A stretch of DNA of 33,199 bases from Candidatus Rokubacteria bacterium CSP1-6 (lineage in GTDB: Bacteria > Methylomirabilota > Methylomirabilia > Rokubacteriales > CSP1-6): assembly GCA_001443385.1 (NCBI GenBank), contig LDXP01000025.1, forward strand, positions 1-33,199, given 5' to 3'. Below are positions 14,547 to 21,977 of this stretch, in pieces (the stretch's first letter is position 1; the number at the start of each line of letters is the position of its first letter). Below the pieces are notes generated by a model, which worked only from the letters and a program-made list of their open reading frames with translations, did no database searches and was not told the DNA's origin. Both the position numbers and the translations under genes were made by a program.

Positions 14547-15259
14547 AGCTGAAGGACCGGGTGGCGATCGTCACGGGTGCGGGGCGAGGAATCGGCCGCG
14601 CCGTGGCCCTCGCCTTCTGCCGCGAGGGCGCGGCGGTGGCGCTGGCCGCGCGAACGGCGTCCGAACTGGAGGCCGTTGCCGCTCAGATCAACAGTCAGGC
14701 TGGCCGAGCGCTGGCAGTCCCCACCGATGTCATTCGCGAGGAGTCGGTTGCCGCTCTCGTCGAGAAGGTCCTCGCCGAGTTCAAGAGGGTTGACATCCTC
14801 GTGACGGCGGCCGGCGTCGCCGCTTTCGCCCCGCTCGTGGATACCAAACCCGAGGACTGGGATCGGATGATGGCGGTGAACGTGCGCGGCGTCTTTCTGG
14901 CGTGCCGCGCCGTGCTCCCCGCGATGATGAAGGAACGCCGGGGGACGATCATCAACATCGTTTCGGTTGCGGCCAAGCGCGCGATCCCCGGCGGCGCCGC
15001 CTACGCGGCCTCCAAGCACGCCGTGCTCGGGCTCACCCAGGTGCTCGCCGAGGAGATGCGCCCTCACGGCGTCCGGGTCGGAGCCTTGAGCCCGGGCGCC
15101 GTGGACACCGCCCTCTGGGACGCCGTTCCCAACCCGCCGGACCGCGCGCGCATGCTGAGGCCCGAGGATGTGGCGGAGGCCGCGCTCCTGATGGCGAGTC
15201 TTCCCCCCGGCGCGTCCCTCGAAGACCTCACGCTCCTCCCCGCAGGCGGCATACTGTAG
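14543..15259 (+). CDS. Short-chain dehydrogenase/reductase, possible sepiapterin-reductase-like role
   Basis: The 238-residue classical SDR starts at GTG 14543, overlapping the folE stop by 4 nt (GTGA). It has the cofactor motif TGAGRGIG, with Arg after it and AART at the end of the second strand favouring NADPH. The catalytic Ser is in INIVSVAAK and the motif is YAASK. The usual NNAG is TAAG. Directly after folE and PTPS, an NADPH-dependent reduction of 6-pyruvoyltetrahydropterin (sepiapterin reductase) is an attractive role, but SDR substrates cannot be assigned from motifs. It is the last gene before repeat copy C. Confidence 0.9.
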   Translation: MKLKDRVAIVTGAGRGIGRAVALAFCREGAAVALAARTASELEAVAAQINSQAGRALAVPTDVIREESVAALVEKVLAEFKRVDILVTAAGVAAFAPLVDTKPEDWDRMMAVNVRGVFLACRAVLPAMMKERRGTIINIVSVAAKRAIPGGAAYAASKHAVLGLTQVLAEEMRPHGVRVGALSPGAVDTALWDAVPNPPDRARMLRPEDVAEAALLMASLPPGASLEDLTLLPAGGIL

Positions 15260-15297
15260 CCCCCTCACCTTAATCCTCTCCCCCTGAAGGGGAGAAG
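15260..15297. repeat. REP-like palindromic spacer repeat, copy C
   Basis: CCCCCTCACC (15260-15269) is followed by CCTCTCCCC (15275-15283) and an imperfect complement GGGGAGAAGG (15289-15298). It is a shorter member of the family at 1811 and 3661, and starts directly after the SDR stop codon. Confidence 0.7.
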
Positions 15298-15311
15298 GCT
15301 TCTGGTATAAT
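15284..15311 (+). promoter_or_regulatory. Promoter of the erpA operon, overlapping the repeat
   Basis: A perfect TATAAT (15306-15311) has a weak CTGAAG (15284-15289) 16 bp upstream, inside the repeat hairpin. Predicted transcription begins near 15318, leaving a leader of about 38 nt with AGGAGG at 15344-15349. Confidence 0.5.
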
Positions 15312-15355
15312 GAGGGGGCCGGAATTCCACGGTGAAATTGCACAGGAGGACCTGG

Positions 15356-15682
15356 ATGATCACGCTGACCGAGACGGCGGCAAAGAAGGTGATGGATCTT
15401 CGGCTGGAAGAGGGGAAGCCCGAGCGGGGGCTTCGCGTTCGGGTCGTGGGCGGCGGCTGCTCCGGGATGTCCTACGAGCTGGGGTGGGAGGACCAGGCGG
15501 CCGAGGGGGACAACGTGGTCGAGTCCCAAGGGGTCAAGGTGTACGTGGACAAGCAGAGCGCGCCGTACCTGGCCGGCAGCGAGATCGACTTCGTCGACAA
15601 CACCATGATGGGCGCCGGCTTCGCGATCAAGAATCCGAATGTGAAGTCTTCCTGCGGATGCGGCCAGTCCCACCAATTCTAA
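15356..15682 (+). CDS. erpA: HesB/IscA/ErpA-type Fe-S cluster carrier
   Basis: The 108-residue A-type carrier has the three cluster-binding cysteines: one in VGGGCSGMSYELGW and the CGCG pair near the C-terminus, in the SSCGCGQSHQF ending. It receives Fe-S clusters from the assembly scaffold and passes them to apoproteins. MITLTETAAKKV is the usual N-terminus; ATG 15356 is 6-7 nt after AGGAGG, while a GTG at 15332 would lack a site. ErpA and IscA cannot be told apart with certainty. It heads a long collinear series (MoaDE, TilS, HtrA) whose link to Fe-S supply is not obvious, except that Moco synthesis needs Fe-S MoaA. Confidence 0.93.
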   Translation: MITLTETAAKKVMDLRLEEGKPERGLRVRVVGGGCSGMSYELGWEDQAAEGDNVVESQGVKVYVDKQSAPYLAGSEIDFVDNTMMGAGFAIKNPNVKSSCGCGQSHQF

Positions 15683-15698
15683 TCGGCGCGGTCCGGCG

Positions 15699-16388
15699 AT
15701 GAAGGTACAGGTGCGGCTCTTCGCCCGCTACCGTGAGGCGGCCGGGCGGGACCGCGTCGAGCTGGAGCTCCCCGAGGGCGGCACCGTCGAGGCGGCGTGG
15801 GCCGCCGTGGCGGAGCGCTACCCCGCGCTCCTGCCGTACCGTCCCCACACCCTCTTCGCGGTGGGCCAGGACTACGTGGCCCCCGAGCACCCACTCCGCG
15901 CCGGCGACGAGGTCTGCCTGTTCCCGCCCGTCAGCGGCGGGTCGGACGGCGCGGACCTCTACCGGATGACGGAGGAGCCGCTTTCTGAGGCCGCGGTGAC
16001 CGCGGCCGTGGTTCATCCTGAGGCCGGAGGCGTGGGGGTCTTTTCCGGCGTCGTGAGGAACGAGACCGGCAGCCGTCGGGTGAAGTTCCTCGAGTACGAG
16101 GCCCACGCGCCCATGGCGGAAGCCAAGATGCGGGAGATCGGCCGGATGGTCCACGCCCGCTGGCCGGGCGTGAAAGCGGTCGCGATGGTTCACCGGGTGG
16201 GACGGCTCGAGATCGGGGAGGCCAGCGTCATCATCGCCGTGTCGGCGGCCCACCGGGCCGAGGCCTTTGAGGCCTGCCGCTTCGCCATCGACCGCCTGAA
16301 GGAGACCGTCCCCGTCTGGAAGAAGGAGTACTTCGAGGACGGGGAGGTGTGGGTCGGGCTCCAGTCCGAATGTGACCACCGGCACTGA
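15699..16388 (+). CDS. Fused molybdopterin synthase, MoaD-MoaE
   Basis: The 229-residue protein joins a MoaD domain (residues 1-81, ending LFPPVSGG) to a MoaE domain (from about 90). The MoaE part contains GVGVFSGVVRNETG, KFLEYEAHAPMAEAKM, MVHRVGRLEIGE and DRLKETVPVWKKEYFEDG. Molybdopterin synthase inserts dithiolene sulfur into precursor Z, using a thiocarboxylate on the free C-terminal Gly of MoaD. Here G80-G81 is internal and followed by Ser, so cleavage after G81 would be needed. The same fusion (MoaX) is known in Mycobacterium tuberculosis. ATG 15699 has no clear Shine-Dalgarno and lies 16 nt after erpA. It overlaps tilS by 17 nt. Confidence 0.93.
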   Translation: MKVQVRLFARYREAAGRDRVELELPEGGTVEAAWAAVAERYPALLPYRPHTLFAVGQDYVAPEHPLRAGDEVCLFPPVSGGSDGADLYRMTEEPLSEAAVTAAVVHPEAGGVGVFSGVVRNETGSRRVKFLEYEAHAPMAEAKMREIGRMVHARWPGVKAVAMVHRVGRLEIGEASVIIAVSAAHRAEAFEACRFAIDRLKETVPVWKKEYFEDGEVWVGLQSECDHRH

Positions 16389-17766
16389 GTTCGTCGAGAA
16401 GGTTCTCCGGACGATTCGCCGCCACGGGATGCTCGCTGGCGGCGAAACCGTCTTGGTGGGCGTGTCGGGCGGCGCCGACTCGGTCGCGCTCCTCCACGCG
16501 CTCCTGGCCCTCCGGCCGCGCCTCGGCCTGACCCTCCACGTTCTGCATGTCAACCACGCCCTTCGCGCCGAGGCCGACTCGGAGGCGGCGTTCGTGGAAA
16601 GCCTGGGACTGCGATGGGGCGTCCCCGTGATGGTCGAGCGCGTCCACGTGGGTGCGGAACCGGGCGAGTCCCTGGAGGCGCAGGCCCGGAGGCAGCGCTA
16701 CGCGGCGTTCGCAAAACAGGCCCGCGCGCTCGGCGCTTCCCGAGTCGCCCTCGGCCACACCGCGGACGACCAGGCCGAGACGGTGCTCATGCGCCTCCTT
16801 GAGGGAGCGGGTCCGCGTGGTTTGGCTGGAATTCCGCCCGTGCGTAGCCGCTTCATCCGTCCCCTCATCGAGATCCGCCGGCGGGAGATCGAGGCCGAGC
16901 TCGAGGGCGCCGGGCTGGCGTGGGTCGAGGACCCCTCGAACCGCGATCCCAAGTTCCTTCGAAATCGGATCCGCCACGATCTGCTGCCCTTTCTGGCCGC
17001 CAGTTACAATCCCCGGATTAGTGAGGCTCTCTGTCGGGCGGCAGCGCTGGCGCGCGGGCTCGTGGAGGATGTCGAGCGCCTGGCGGCGCACGAACTGGAT
17101 CGCCTCGCCCGGGTGGAAGACGGAGGGCTTGTCCTCTCGCGCGCCGCGCTCGGGTCGCTTCCCGCGGGTATCGCCGAGGAGGTCCTGCGTCGGGCGCTGC
17201 ACCGCCTCGACGAGGGCCGGCCGCTCCGCGCGTGGGCCCAGCGCGCCCTCGCGCGGCTGACCGGGCCAGGCTCTCCCGCACCGGTCAGAGTGGGGCGCGT
17301 GTGGCTCGAGGTGAGCGGGGATCACCTCCGGCTCTCCCGTGGAACCGCCGAGCCCCTTCCGGAGGCGGCTCTGCCTGTGCCGGGATCCCTGGCGCTCCCC
17401 GGGGCCGGGCTGAGGCTCGAGGCGCGCGAGTTCGACTGTCCAGATTCGTATACACCTCCCTCAGACCCGTGGGTCGCCGTCTTCGACCGGGCCGCGCTTC
17501 CGGGCATGCTCGGCGTGAGGGGCCGTCGCGCGGGGGATCGGTTCCATCCCTTCGGCGCCCCGGGGAGCAAGCGGCTCAAGGCGTTCCTGATCGACGCCAA
17601 GATCCCGCGCTGGCGGCGCGACCGCCTACCCCTCTTCCTGGCCGGTACCGAAATCGCCTGGGTGGTGGGCATCCGCCGCGGCGCCGTCGCTCCCGTCACC
17701 CCCGCCACCCGCCGGATCCTCGAAGTGAGGGCGATCCCCCTTGGCGGGGGGGCGCGCGCGGAGTAA
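16372..17766 (+). CDS. tilS: tRNA(Ile)-lysidine synthase
   Basis: TilS modifies C34 of the CAT-anticodon tRNA-Ile to lysidine, changing its codon and amino acid. The 464-residue protein has the N-type ATP pyrophosphatase loop SGGADS, HVLHVNHALR, LGHTADDQAETVLMRLLEG, GLAGIPPVR and RPLIEIRRREIEAEL. Its C-terminal TilS domain contains RRAGDRFHPFGAPGSKRLKAFLIDAKIPRWRRDRLP. The start is GTG 16372, 17 nt inside moaDE; ATG 16429 would cut a conserved N-terminal helix. One base separates its stop from the HtrA start codon. Confidence 0.95.
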   Translation: MTTGTEFVEKVLRTIRRHGMLAGGETVLVGVSGGADSVALLHALLALRPRLGLTLHVLHVNHALRAEADSEAAFVESLGLRWGVPVMVERVHVGAEPGESLEAQARRQRYAAFAKQARALGASRVALGHTADDQAETVLMRLLEGAGPRGLAGIPPVRSRFIRPLIEIRRREIEAELEGAGLAWVEDPSNRDPKFLRNRIRHDLLPFLAASYNPRISEALCRAAALARGLVEDVERLAAHELDRLARVEDGGLVLSRAALGSLPAGIAEEVLRRALHRLDEGRPLRAWAQRALARLTGPGSPAPVRVGRVWLEVSGDHLRLSRGTAEPLPEAALPVPGSLALPGAGLRLEAREFDCPDSYTPPSDPWVAVFDRAALPGMLGVRGRRAGDRFHPFGAPGSKRLKAFLIDAKIPRWRRDRLPLFLAGTEIAWVVGIRRGAVAPVTPATRRILEVRAIPLGGGARAE

Positions 17767-17767
17767 G

Positions 17768-19204
17768 ATGGGGGCCGTGCTCACCCGCTGGTCGGTCCTT
17801 CTCCTGGCGGCGCTCCTCCTCGCGGCGCCGCCCCACGACGCCGGAGCCCAGCAAGCCTCGGATCCGAAGGCCCCGCTCCGGGCGATGGAGGAGGCGTTCG
17901 TCTCCGTGGTGGAGCACGTCATGCCCGCGGTGGTCAACGTCAGCACCACCCCCACGAAGGAGGCGACGTCTGAGGAGCCCCAGACGGAAGAGCGCTTCCG
18001 CGAGTTCTTCGGGCCCGAATTCTTCGAGCGCTTCTTCCGGGGACGGCCGCCGCGCGAGCACGCCCGCTCCTCGGGGTCCGGCGTCATCGTGGACGCCGCG
18101 GGTTACATCCTCACCAACAACCACGTCATCGAGAACGCGGCCACCATCGAGGTGCGGCTCTCCGACCAGCGGAAGTTCGCGGCCAAGCTCGTGGGGCGGG
18201 ACCCCAAGACCGATCTCGCGGTGCTGAAGATCGAGGCGCCCAACCCGCTCCCGGTGGCGGCGCTCGGCGACTCCGATCGCCTCAAGATCGGCCAGTGGGC
18301 CATCGCGATCGGCAATCCCTTCGGCCTTGACCGCACGGTGACCCTCGGGATCATCTCGGCCACGGGCCGGATGAGGCTCGGGGTCTCCCAGTTCGAGAAC
18401 TTCATCCAGACCGACGCCTCCATCAACCCGGGCAACTCCGGCGGGCCGCTTCTGAACCTCGACGGGAAGGTGATCGGCATTAACACGGCCATCGTCGCGA
18501 CCGGGCAGGGGATCGGGTTCTCCATTCCCGTCAACATGGCCAAGGATGTCATGGCCCAGCTCATCAAGGGGGGGCGGGTGGTCCGCGGCTGGCTCGGGAT
18601 CGTGATCCAGGACCTGAGCGACGAGCTGGCCGCCGGCTTCGGGGTCGCGCCCCGGACCGGCGTGCTGGTCGCCGACGTCATGAAGGACAGTCCGGCCGAG
18701 GCCGCGGGGTTGCGCGCGGGTGACATCATCGTCGAGTTCGGCGGCCGGGTCACGCCCGAGGTGCCGGAGCTCCAGCGCCGCGTCGCCGCTACGCCGCCGG
18801 GGCAGCCCATCCCGCTGACGATCCTCCGGGACAAGAAGCAGGATCGGCTCACCGTCAAGCTGGGCGAGATGCCCGGCGAAGAGACGCTGGTCGCCGCGGC
18901 GCCCGCGCGCGACGGGTGGGGGCTCCGGGTGGCGGCGCTGACTGCCGAGCTGGCCCAGCGCTACGACCTGACCGCGCGCGAAGGCGTGGTCGTCATGGAC
19001 GTGGCGCCCGGGAGCCCCGGCGAGCGGGCCGGGATCCGGCCGGGGGACGCGATCCTGGAGGTGGACCGCCGGCCCGTCAAGAGCGTCGAGGCCTTCCAGC
19101 AGGCCCTCGCCCAGGTGAAGCCGGGGGAGGGCGTGCCCGTCTACCTCCAGCGCGGGGGCGGCCGGAACGAGTACATCGTCCTGAAGGGGCCCGAGCCGAA
19201 GTAG
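17768..19204 (+). CDS. HtrA/DegP-type periplasmic serine protease with two PDZ domains
   Basis: The 478-residue precursor has a signal peptide (VLTRWSVLLLAALLLAAP, cleavage after AGA-QQ), a trypsin-like domain with triad H119 (TNNHVIE), D149 (KTDLAVLK) and S224 (NPGNSGGP), and two PDZ domains (about 265-360 and 385-475). It degrades or refolds misfolded envelope proteins. A 60-residue linker after the signal (FREFFGPEFFERFFRG) is the Phe-rich activation loop seen in DegP. ATG 17768 is one base after the tilS stop; a GTG at 17741 lies inside tilS. The sigma-54 regulator follows after 14 nt. Confidence 0.95.
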   Translation: MGAVLTRWSVLLLAALLLAAPPHDAGAQQASDPKAPLRAMEEAFVSVVEHVMPAVVNVSTTPTKEATSEEPQTEERFREFFGPEFFERFFRGRPPREHARSSGSGVIVDAAGYILTNNHVIENAATIEVRLSDQRKFAAKLVGRDPKTDLAVLKIEAPNPLPVAALGDSDRLKIGQWAIAIGNPFGLDRTVTLGIISATGRMRLGVSQFENFIQTDASINPGNSGGPLLNLDGKVIGINTAIVATGQGIGFSIPVNMAKDVMAQLIKGGRVVRGWLGIVIQDLSDELAAGFGVAPRTGVLVADVMKDSPAEAAGLRAGDIIVEFGGRVTPEVPELQRRVAATPPGQPIPLTILRDKKQDRLTVKLGEMPGEETLVAAAPARDGWGLRVAALTAELAQRYDLTAREGVVVMDVAPGSPGERAGIRPGDAILEVDRRPVKSVEAFQQALAQVKPGEGVPVYLQRGGGRNEYIVLKGPEPK

Positions 19205-19218
19205 CCCGGGGCGCGGCC

Positions 19219-20634
19219 GTGGTGCTCGAAACGGCGAAGGCCCAGCGCCCCGTCGTCCTGACGGTGGACGACGAGCTCGGGGTGCGGGAGGCGATCCGCC
19301 AGGTCCTCCAGGACGACTGCAACATCCTCGAGGCGACCGACAGCCCCTCGGCGCTCGCGCAGCTCCAGTCCCACGACGTGGACCTCGTCCTGCTGGACGT
19401 CCGCCTGCCCGGCGAGACCGGCATCGACATCCTGGAGCGGATCAAGGGACTCGAGGACTCGCTGGAGGTGATCATGGTCACCGCCGTGAACGACGTGCGC
19501 ACGGCGGTGGTCGCGATGCAGGGGGGGGCCTACGACTACGTCGTCAAGCCCTTCGACGTGGACGAGATGCAGGCCCTCGTCCGCCGCGCCCTCGAGAAGC
19601 GCGCGCTCCAGCAGGAAGTGCTCTACCTCCGCTCGGAGCTGGCCAGCGCCCACGGCTTCGACGAGATCGTCGGGCGTCACCCCGTGATGGTGCGGATCTA
19701 CGAGCAGATCGCCCGGCTCGCCGAGACGACCGCCACCGTGCTGATCACGGGGGAGAGCGGGACCGGCAAGGAGCTCATCGCCCGTGCCATCCACCGCCAG
19801 GGCCCCCGGCGCGAGCGGGCGTTCGCCGCCGTCAACCTCGCCGCGATCCCCGAGCCGCTCCTGGAGTCCGAGCTCTTCGGCCACGAAAAAGGGGCCTTCA
19901 CTGGGGCGTACCAGAAGAAGCCGGGAAAGTTCGAGGTGGCCCACGGCGGGACGCTCTTCCTGGACGAGGTGGGAACCCTCCGGGTGGATCTTCAGGCGAA
20001 GCTGCTGCGCGTCCTGCAGGAGCGGGAGATCGAGCGCATCGGCGGGACGCGGACCATCAAGGTGGACGTGAGGATCATCGCCGCGACGAACGTGAACCTG
20101 AAGCAGGCGGTGAAGGACCGCGCCTTCCGGGAGGACCTCTACTACCGGCTCAACGTCGTTCCCCTCGCCGTGCCGCCGCTCCGCGAGCGGCGGGAGGACA
20201 TCCCGGCGCTCGTCACGCACTTCATCGAGAAGTACAACCGCGAGTTCGGGAAAGCCATCCGGGGAATCTCGCCGGGCGTGCTGCCGGTGCTCCTCGAGTA
20301 CGACTGGCCCGGCAACGTCCGCGAGCTGGAGAACATCATCGAACGCTCGGTGGCCCTGGTCCGGGGGCCCGTGATCCGTCTGTCGGACCTGCCGCTGGAC
20401 CTGGCGCTGCCCGACGCGGGGCCGGGGAGCCCCGAGCCGGGGCTGTCGCTCAAGGAGGCGCGGGAGCGCTTCGAGCGGCAGTTCATCCTGCGTGTGCTGG
20501 ACCGCGTGGACTGGAACCAGAGCCACGCCGCTCGCCTCCTCGGCCTGCACCGCAACACGCTGACGGCCAAGCTGGCCGGCTGGGGGCTCCGCCGCGGCGA
20601 TTCCGGCGCCCTCCCGGGCCTGGCGTCGTCGTGA
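19219..20634 (+). CDS. NtrC-family sigma-54-dependent response regulator (second copy)
   Basis: The 471-residue protein has a receiver with D60 as phosphoacceptor (LVLLDVRLPG). Its AAA+ domain is intact (GESGTGKE, canonical GAFTGA, GGTLFLDEVG, arginine finger region RAFREDLYYRLNV), and it ends in a Fis-type HTH (NQSHAARLLGLHRNTLTAKL). GTG 19219 or the adjacent GTG 19222 is the start; the frame is open further upstream but runs through the htrA coding region. There is no cognate kinase nearby. It lies 14 nt after htrA and 18 nt before the CBS gene, which suggests a common transcript and a stress-linked role. Target promoters are unknown. Confidence 0.92.
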   Translation: MVLETAKAQRPVVLTVDDELGVREAIRQVLQDDCNILEATDSPSALAQLQSHDVDLVLLDVRLPGETGIDILERIKGLEDSLEVIMVTAVNDVRTAVVAMQGGAYDYVVKPFDVDEMQALVRRALEKRALQQEVLYLRSELASAHGFDEIVGRHPVMVRIYEQIARLAETTATVLITGESGTGKELIARAIHRQGPRRERAFAAVNLAAIPEPLLESELFGHEKGAFTGAYQKKPGKFEVAHGGTLFLDEVGTLRVDLQAKLLRVLQEREIERIGGTRTIKVDVRIIAATNVNLKQAVKDRAFREDLYYRLNVVPLAVPPLRERREDIPALVTHFIEKYNREFGKAIRGISPGVLPVLLEYDWPGNVRELENIIERSVALVRGPVIRLSDLPLDLALPDAGPGSPEPGLSLKEARERFERQFILRVLDRVDWNQSHAARLLGLHRNTLTAKLAGWGLRRGDSGALPGLASS

Positions 20635-20652
20635 TGTGAAGGAGGGACGGCC

Positions 20653-21105
20653 ATGAAGAAGATTCGTGACATCATGCGCTACGGCTTCCTCTTTACCGTC
20701 CAGCGCGCGGCCACGGTGTCCGACGCGGTGCGGGCGATGGCGGCCCACAATGTCGGGATCGTAAGCGTGCTCGAGGGCGACAAGCTCGTCGGCGTTTTTT
20801 CCGAGCGCGACGTGGTGCGGCGCGTGGTGGACCGCGGCCTCGATCCGGCGCGGACGCCCGTCGGGGACGTCATGACGACCGAGCTCGTCGTGACCGACGC
20901 CGACGAGGACTACCAGTCGGCGATGCGCAAGATGGACCAGGCCAACATCCGCCACCTGCTCGTGGTGAGCGAGGGGCGCATCCTCTCCATGATCTCGATC
21001 CGCGATCTCATGCGGGTTCACATGGACGCCCAGGGCGAGGAGATCCGCTACCTCCGCGAGTACCTCTACCAGGTGCCGCCCGACATCACCCGCCAGCGGG
21101 GCTGA
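20653..21105 (+). CDS. Two-CBS-domain protein
   Basis: The 150-residue protein is made of a tandem CBS pair: MRYGFLFTVQRAATVSDAVRAMAAHNVGIVSVLE with GVFSERDVVRRVV, then DVMTTELVVTDADEDYQSAMRKM with HLLVVSEGRILSMISIRDLM. CBS pairs bind adenine nucleotides and regulate partners. GAAGGAGGGA gives a strong Shine-Dalgarno. The stop overlaps the next start by one base (TGATG), coupling it to the PhnD-like gene. No catalytic domain is present, so it is a free-standing sensor. Confidence 0.93.
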   Translation: MKKIRDIMRYGFLFTVQRAATVSDAVRAMAAHNVGIVSVLEGDKLVGVFSERDVVRRVVDRGLDPARTPVGDVMTTELVVTDADEDYQSAMRKMDQANIRHLLVVSEGRILSMISIRDLMRVHMDAQGEEIRYLREYLYQVPPDITRQRG

Positions 21106-21977
21106 TGCGCTGGTTCGTAGGGCGGGCGCTCGTCCTCACCCTCTGCGCCGTCGCGCTCCTCTTCCAGTTTCCCGTCTGGGCCGCCGATCAGCTGACGCTC
21201 GTCCTGACGCCCTCGCGGGACCCGACCGCCCTCCAGGAGGCCGGTGACGCGTTCGCGAAAACGCTGACCCGCCTGTCGGGAACACCCATCAAGACCATCG
21301 TGGCCTCCGACTATGCCGGCGTGGTGGAGGCACTCCGGAGCCGGCGGGTGGACCTCGCCTTCGTGCATCCGGTGGGGTACGTCCTGGCGAGCCGCGAAGC
21401 CGGGTGCCAGATCCTGGTCCGGGACATCTGGCAGGGCAAGACGGCCTACACTGCACGGATCTACGTCCTGAAGGCCAAGGGGTGGACGCGGCTCGAGGAC
21501 CTTCGCGGCCGGACGATCGCCTTCGTGGATCCCGCCTCGAGTTCGGGGTACATCTATCCCATGGTGCTGCTGATGAAGCGCGGGCTCGTGACGAACCGCG
21601 ACCCCAAGAGCTTCTTCAAGGAGGCGCTGTTCGCGGGCACTCACGAGGCTGCGCTGCGCGCACTTCTGCGCGGCAGCGTGGACGCGGCGGCGAGCTTCGA
21701 CACGGCGCTCCAGATTCACCTCAAGGGCGATCCCGCGGCGGAACGGATCACGTACGTCGCCGAGACGCCGCCCATTCCCGAGGCGGGGATCTGCGCGCGC
21801 CCAGGGCTCGATCCGGCGGTGCGCGAGCGGCTCAAGGCCGCGCTCCTGGCCATCAAGAAGCCGGAATACGCGGCGTTACTGAAGCAGGTGTACGATATCG
21901 ACGGCTTCATCGAGGCCTCGGACCGGGACTATGACCCGGTGCGCGAGGCCATGGACCTCATGGGCCTCACGAGGTAG
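21105..21977 (+). CDS. PhnD/SsuA-like periplasmic substrate-binding protein
   Basis: The 290-residue precursor has a signal peptide (VGRALVLTLCAVALLFQFPVWAA) and the PhnD-type layout: LTLVLTPSRDPTALQEAGDAFAKTL, RRVDLAFVHPVGYVL, FVDPASSSGYIYPMVLL and FAGTHEAALRALLRGSVDAAASFD. Members bind phosphonate, phosphite or phosphate, but orphan versions serve two-component kinases or bind other anions. No ABC permease or ATPase is nearby, so a sensory role with the CBS protein and the upstream response regulator is possible. The start is coupled to the CBS stop. The end overlaps the convergent hydrolase by 11 nt. Confidence 0.9.
   Translation: MRWFVGRALVLTLCAVALLFQFPVWAADQLTLVLTPSRDPTALQEAGDAFAKTLTRLSGTPIKTIVASDYAGVVEALRSRRVDLAFVHPVGYVLASREAGCQILVRDIWQGKTAYTARIYVLKAKGWTRLEDLRGRTIAFVDPASSSGYIYPMVLLMKRGLVTNRDPKSFFKEALFAGTHEAALRALLRGSVDAAASFDTALQIHLKGDPAAERITYVAETPPIPEAGICARPGLDPAVRERLKAALLAIKKPEYAALLKQVYDIDGFIEASDRDYDPVREAMDLMGLTR

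Noticed and set aside
19141-21021. 626-codon open frame on the minus strand
   Set aside because: It spans three recognised plus-strand genes antisense and has a His/Asp/Val-rich shadow composition.
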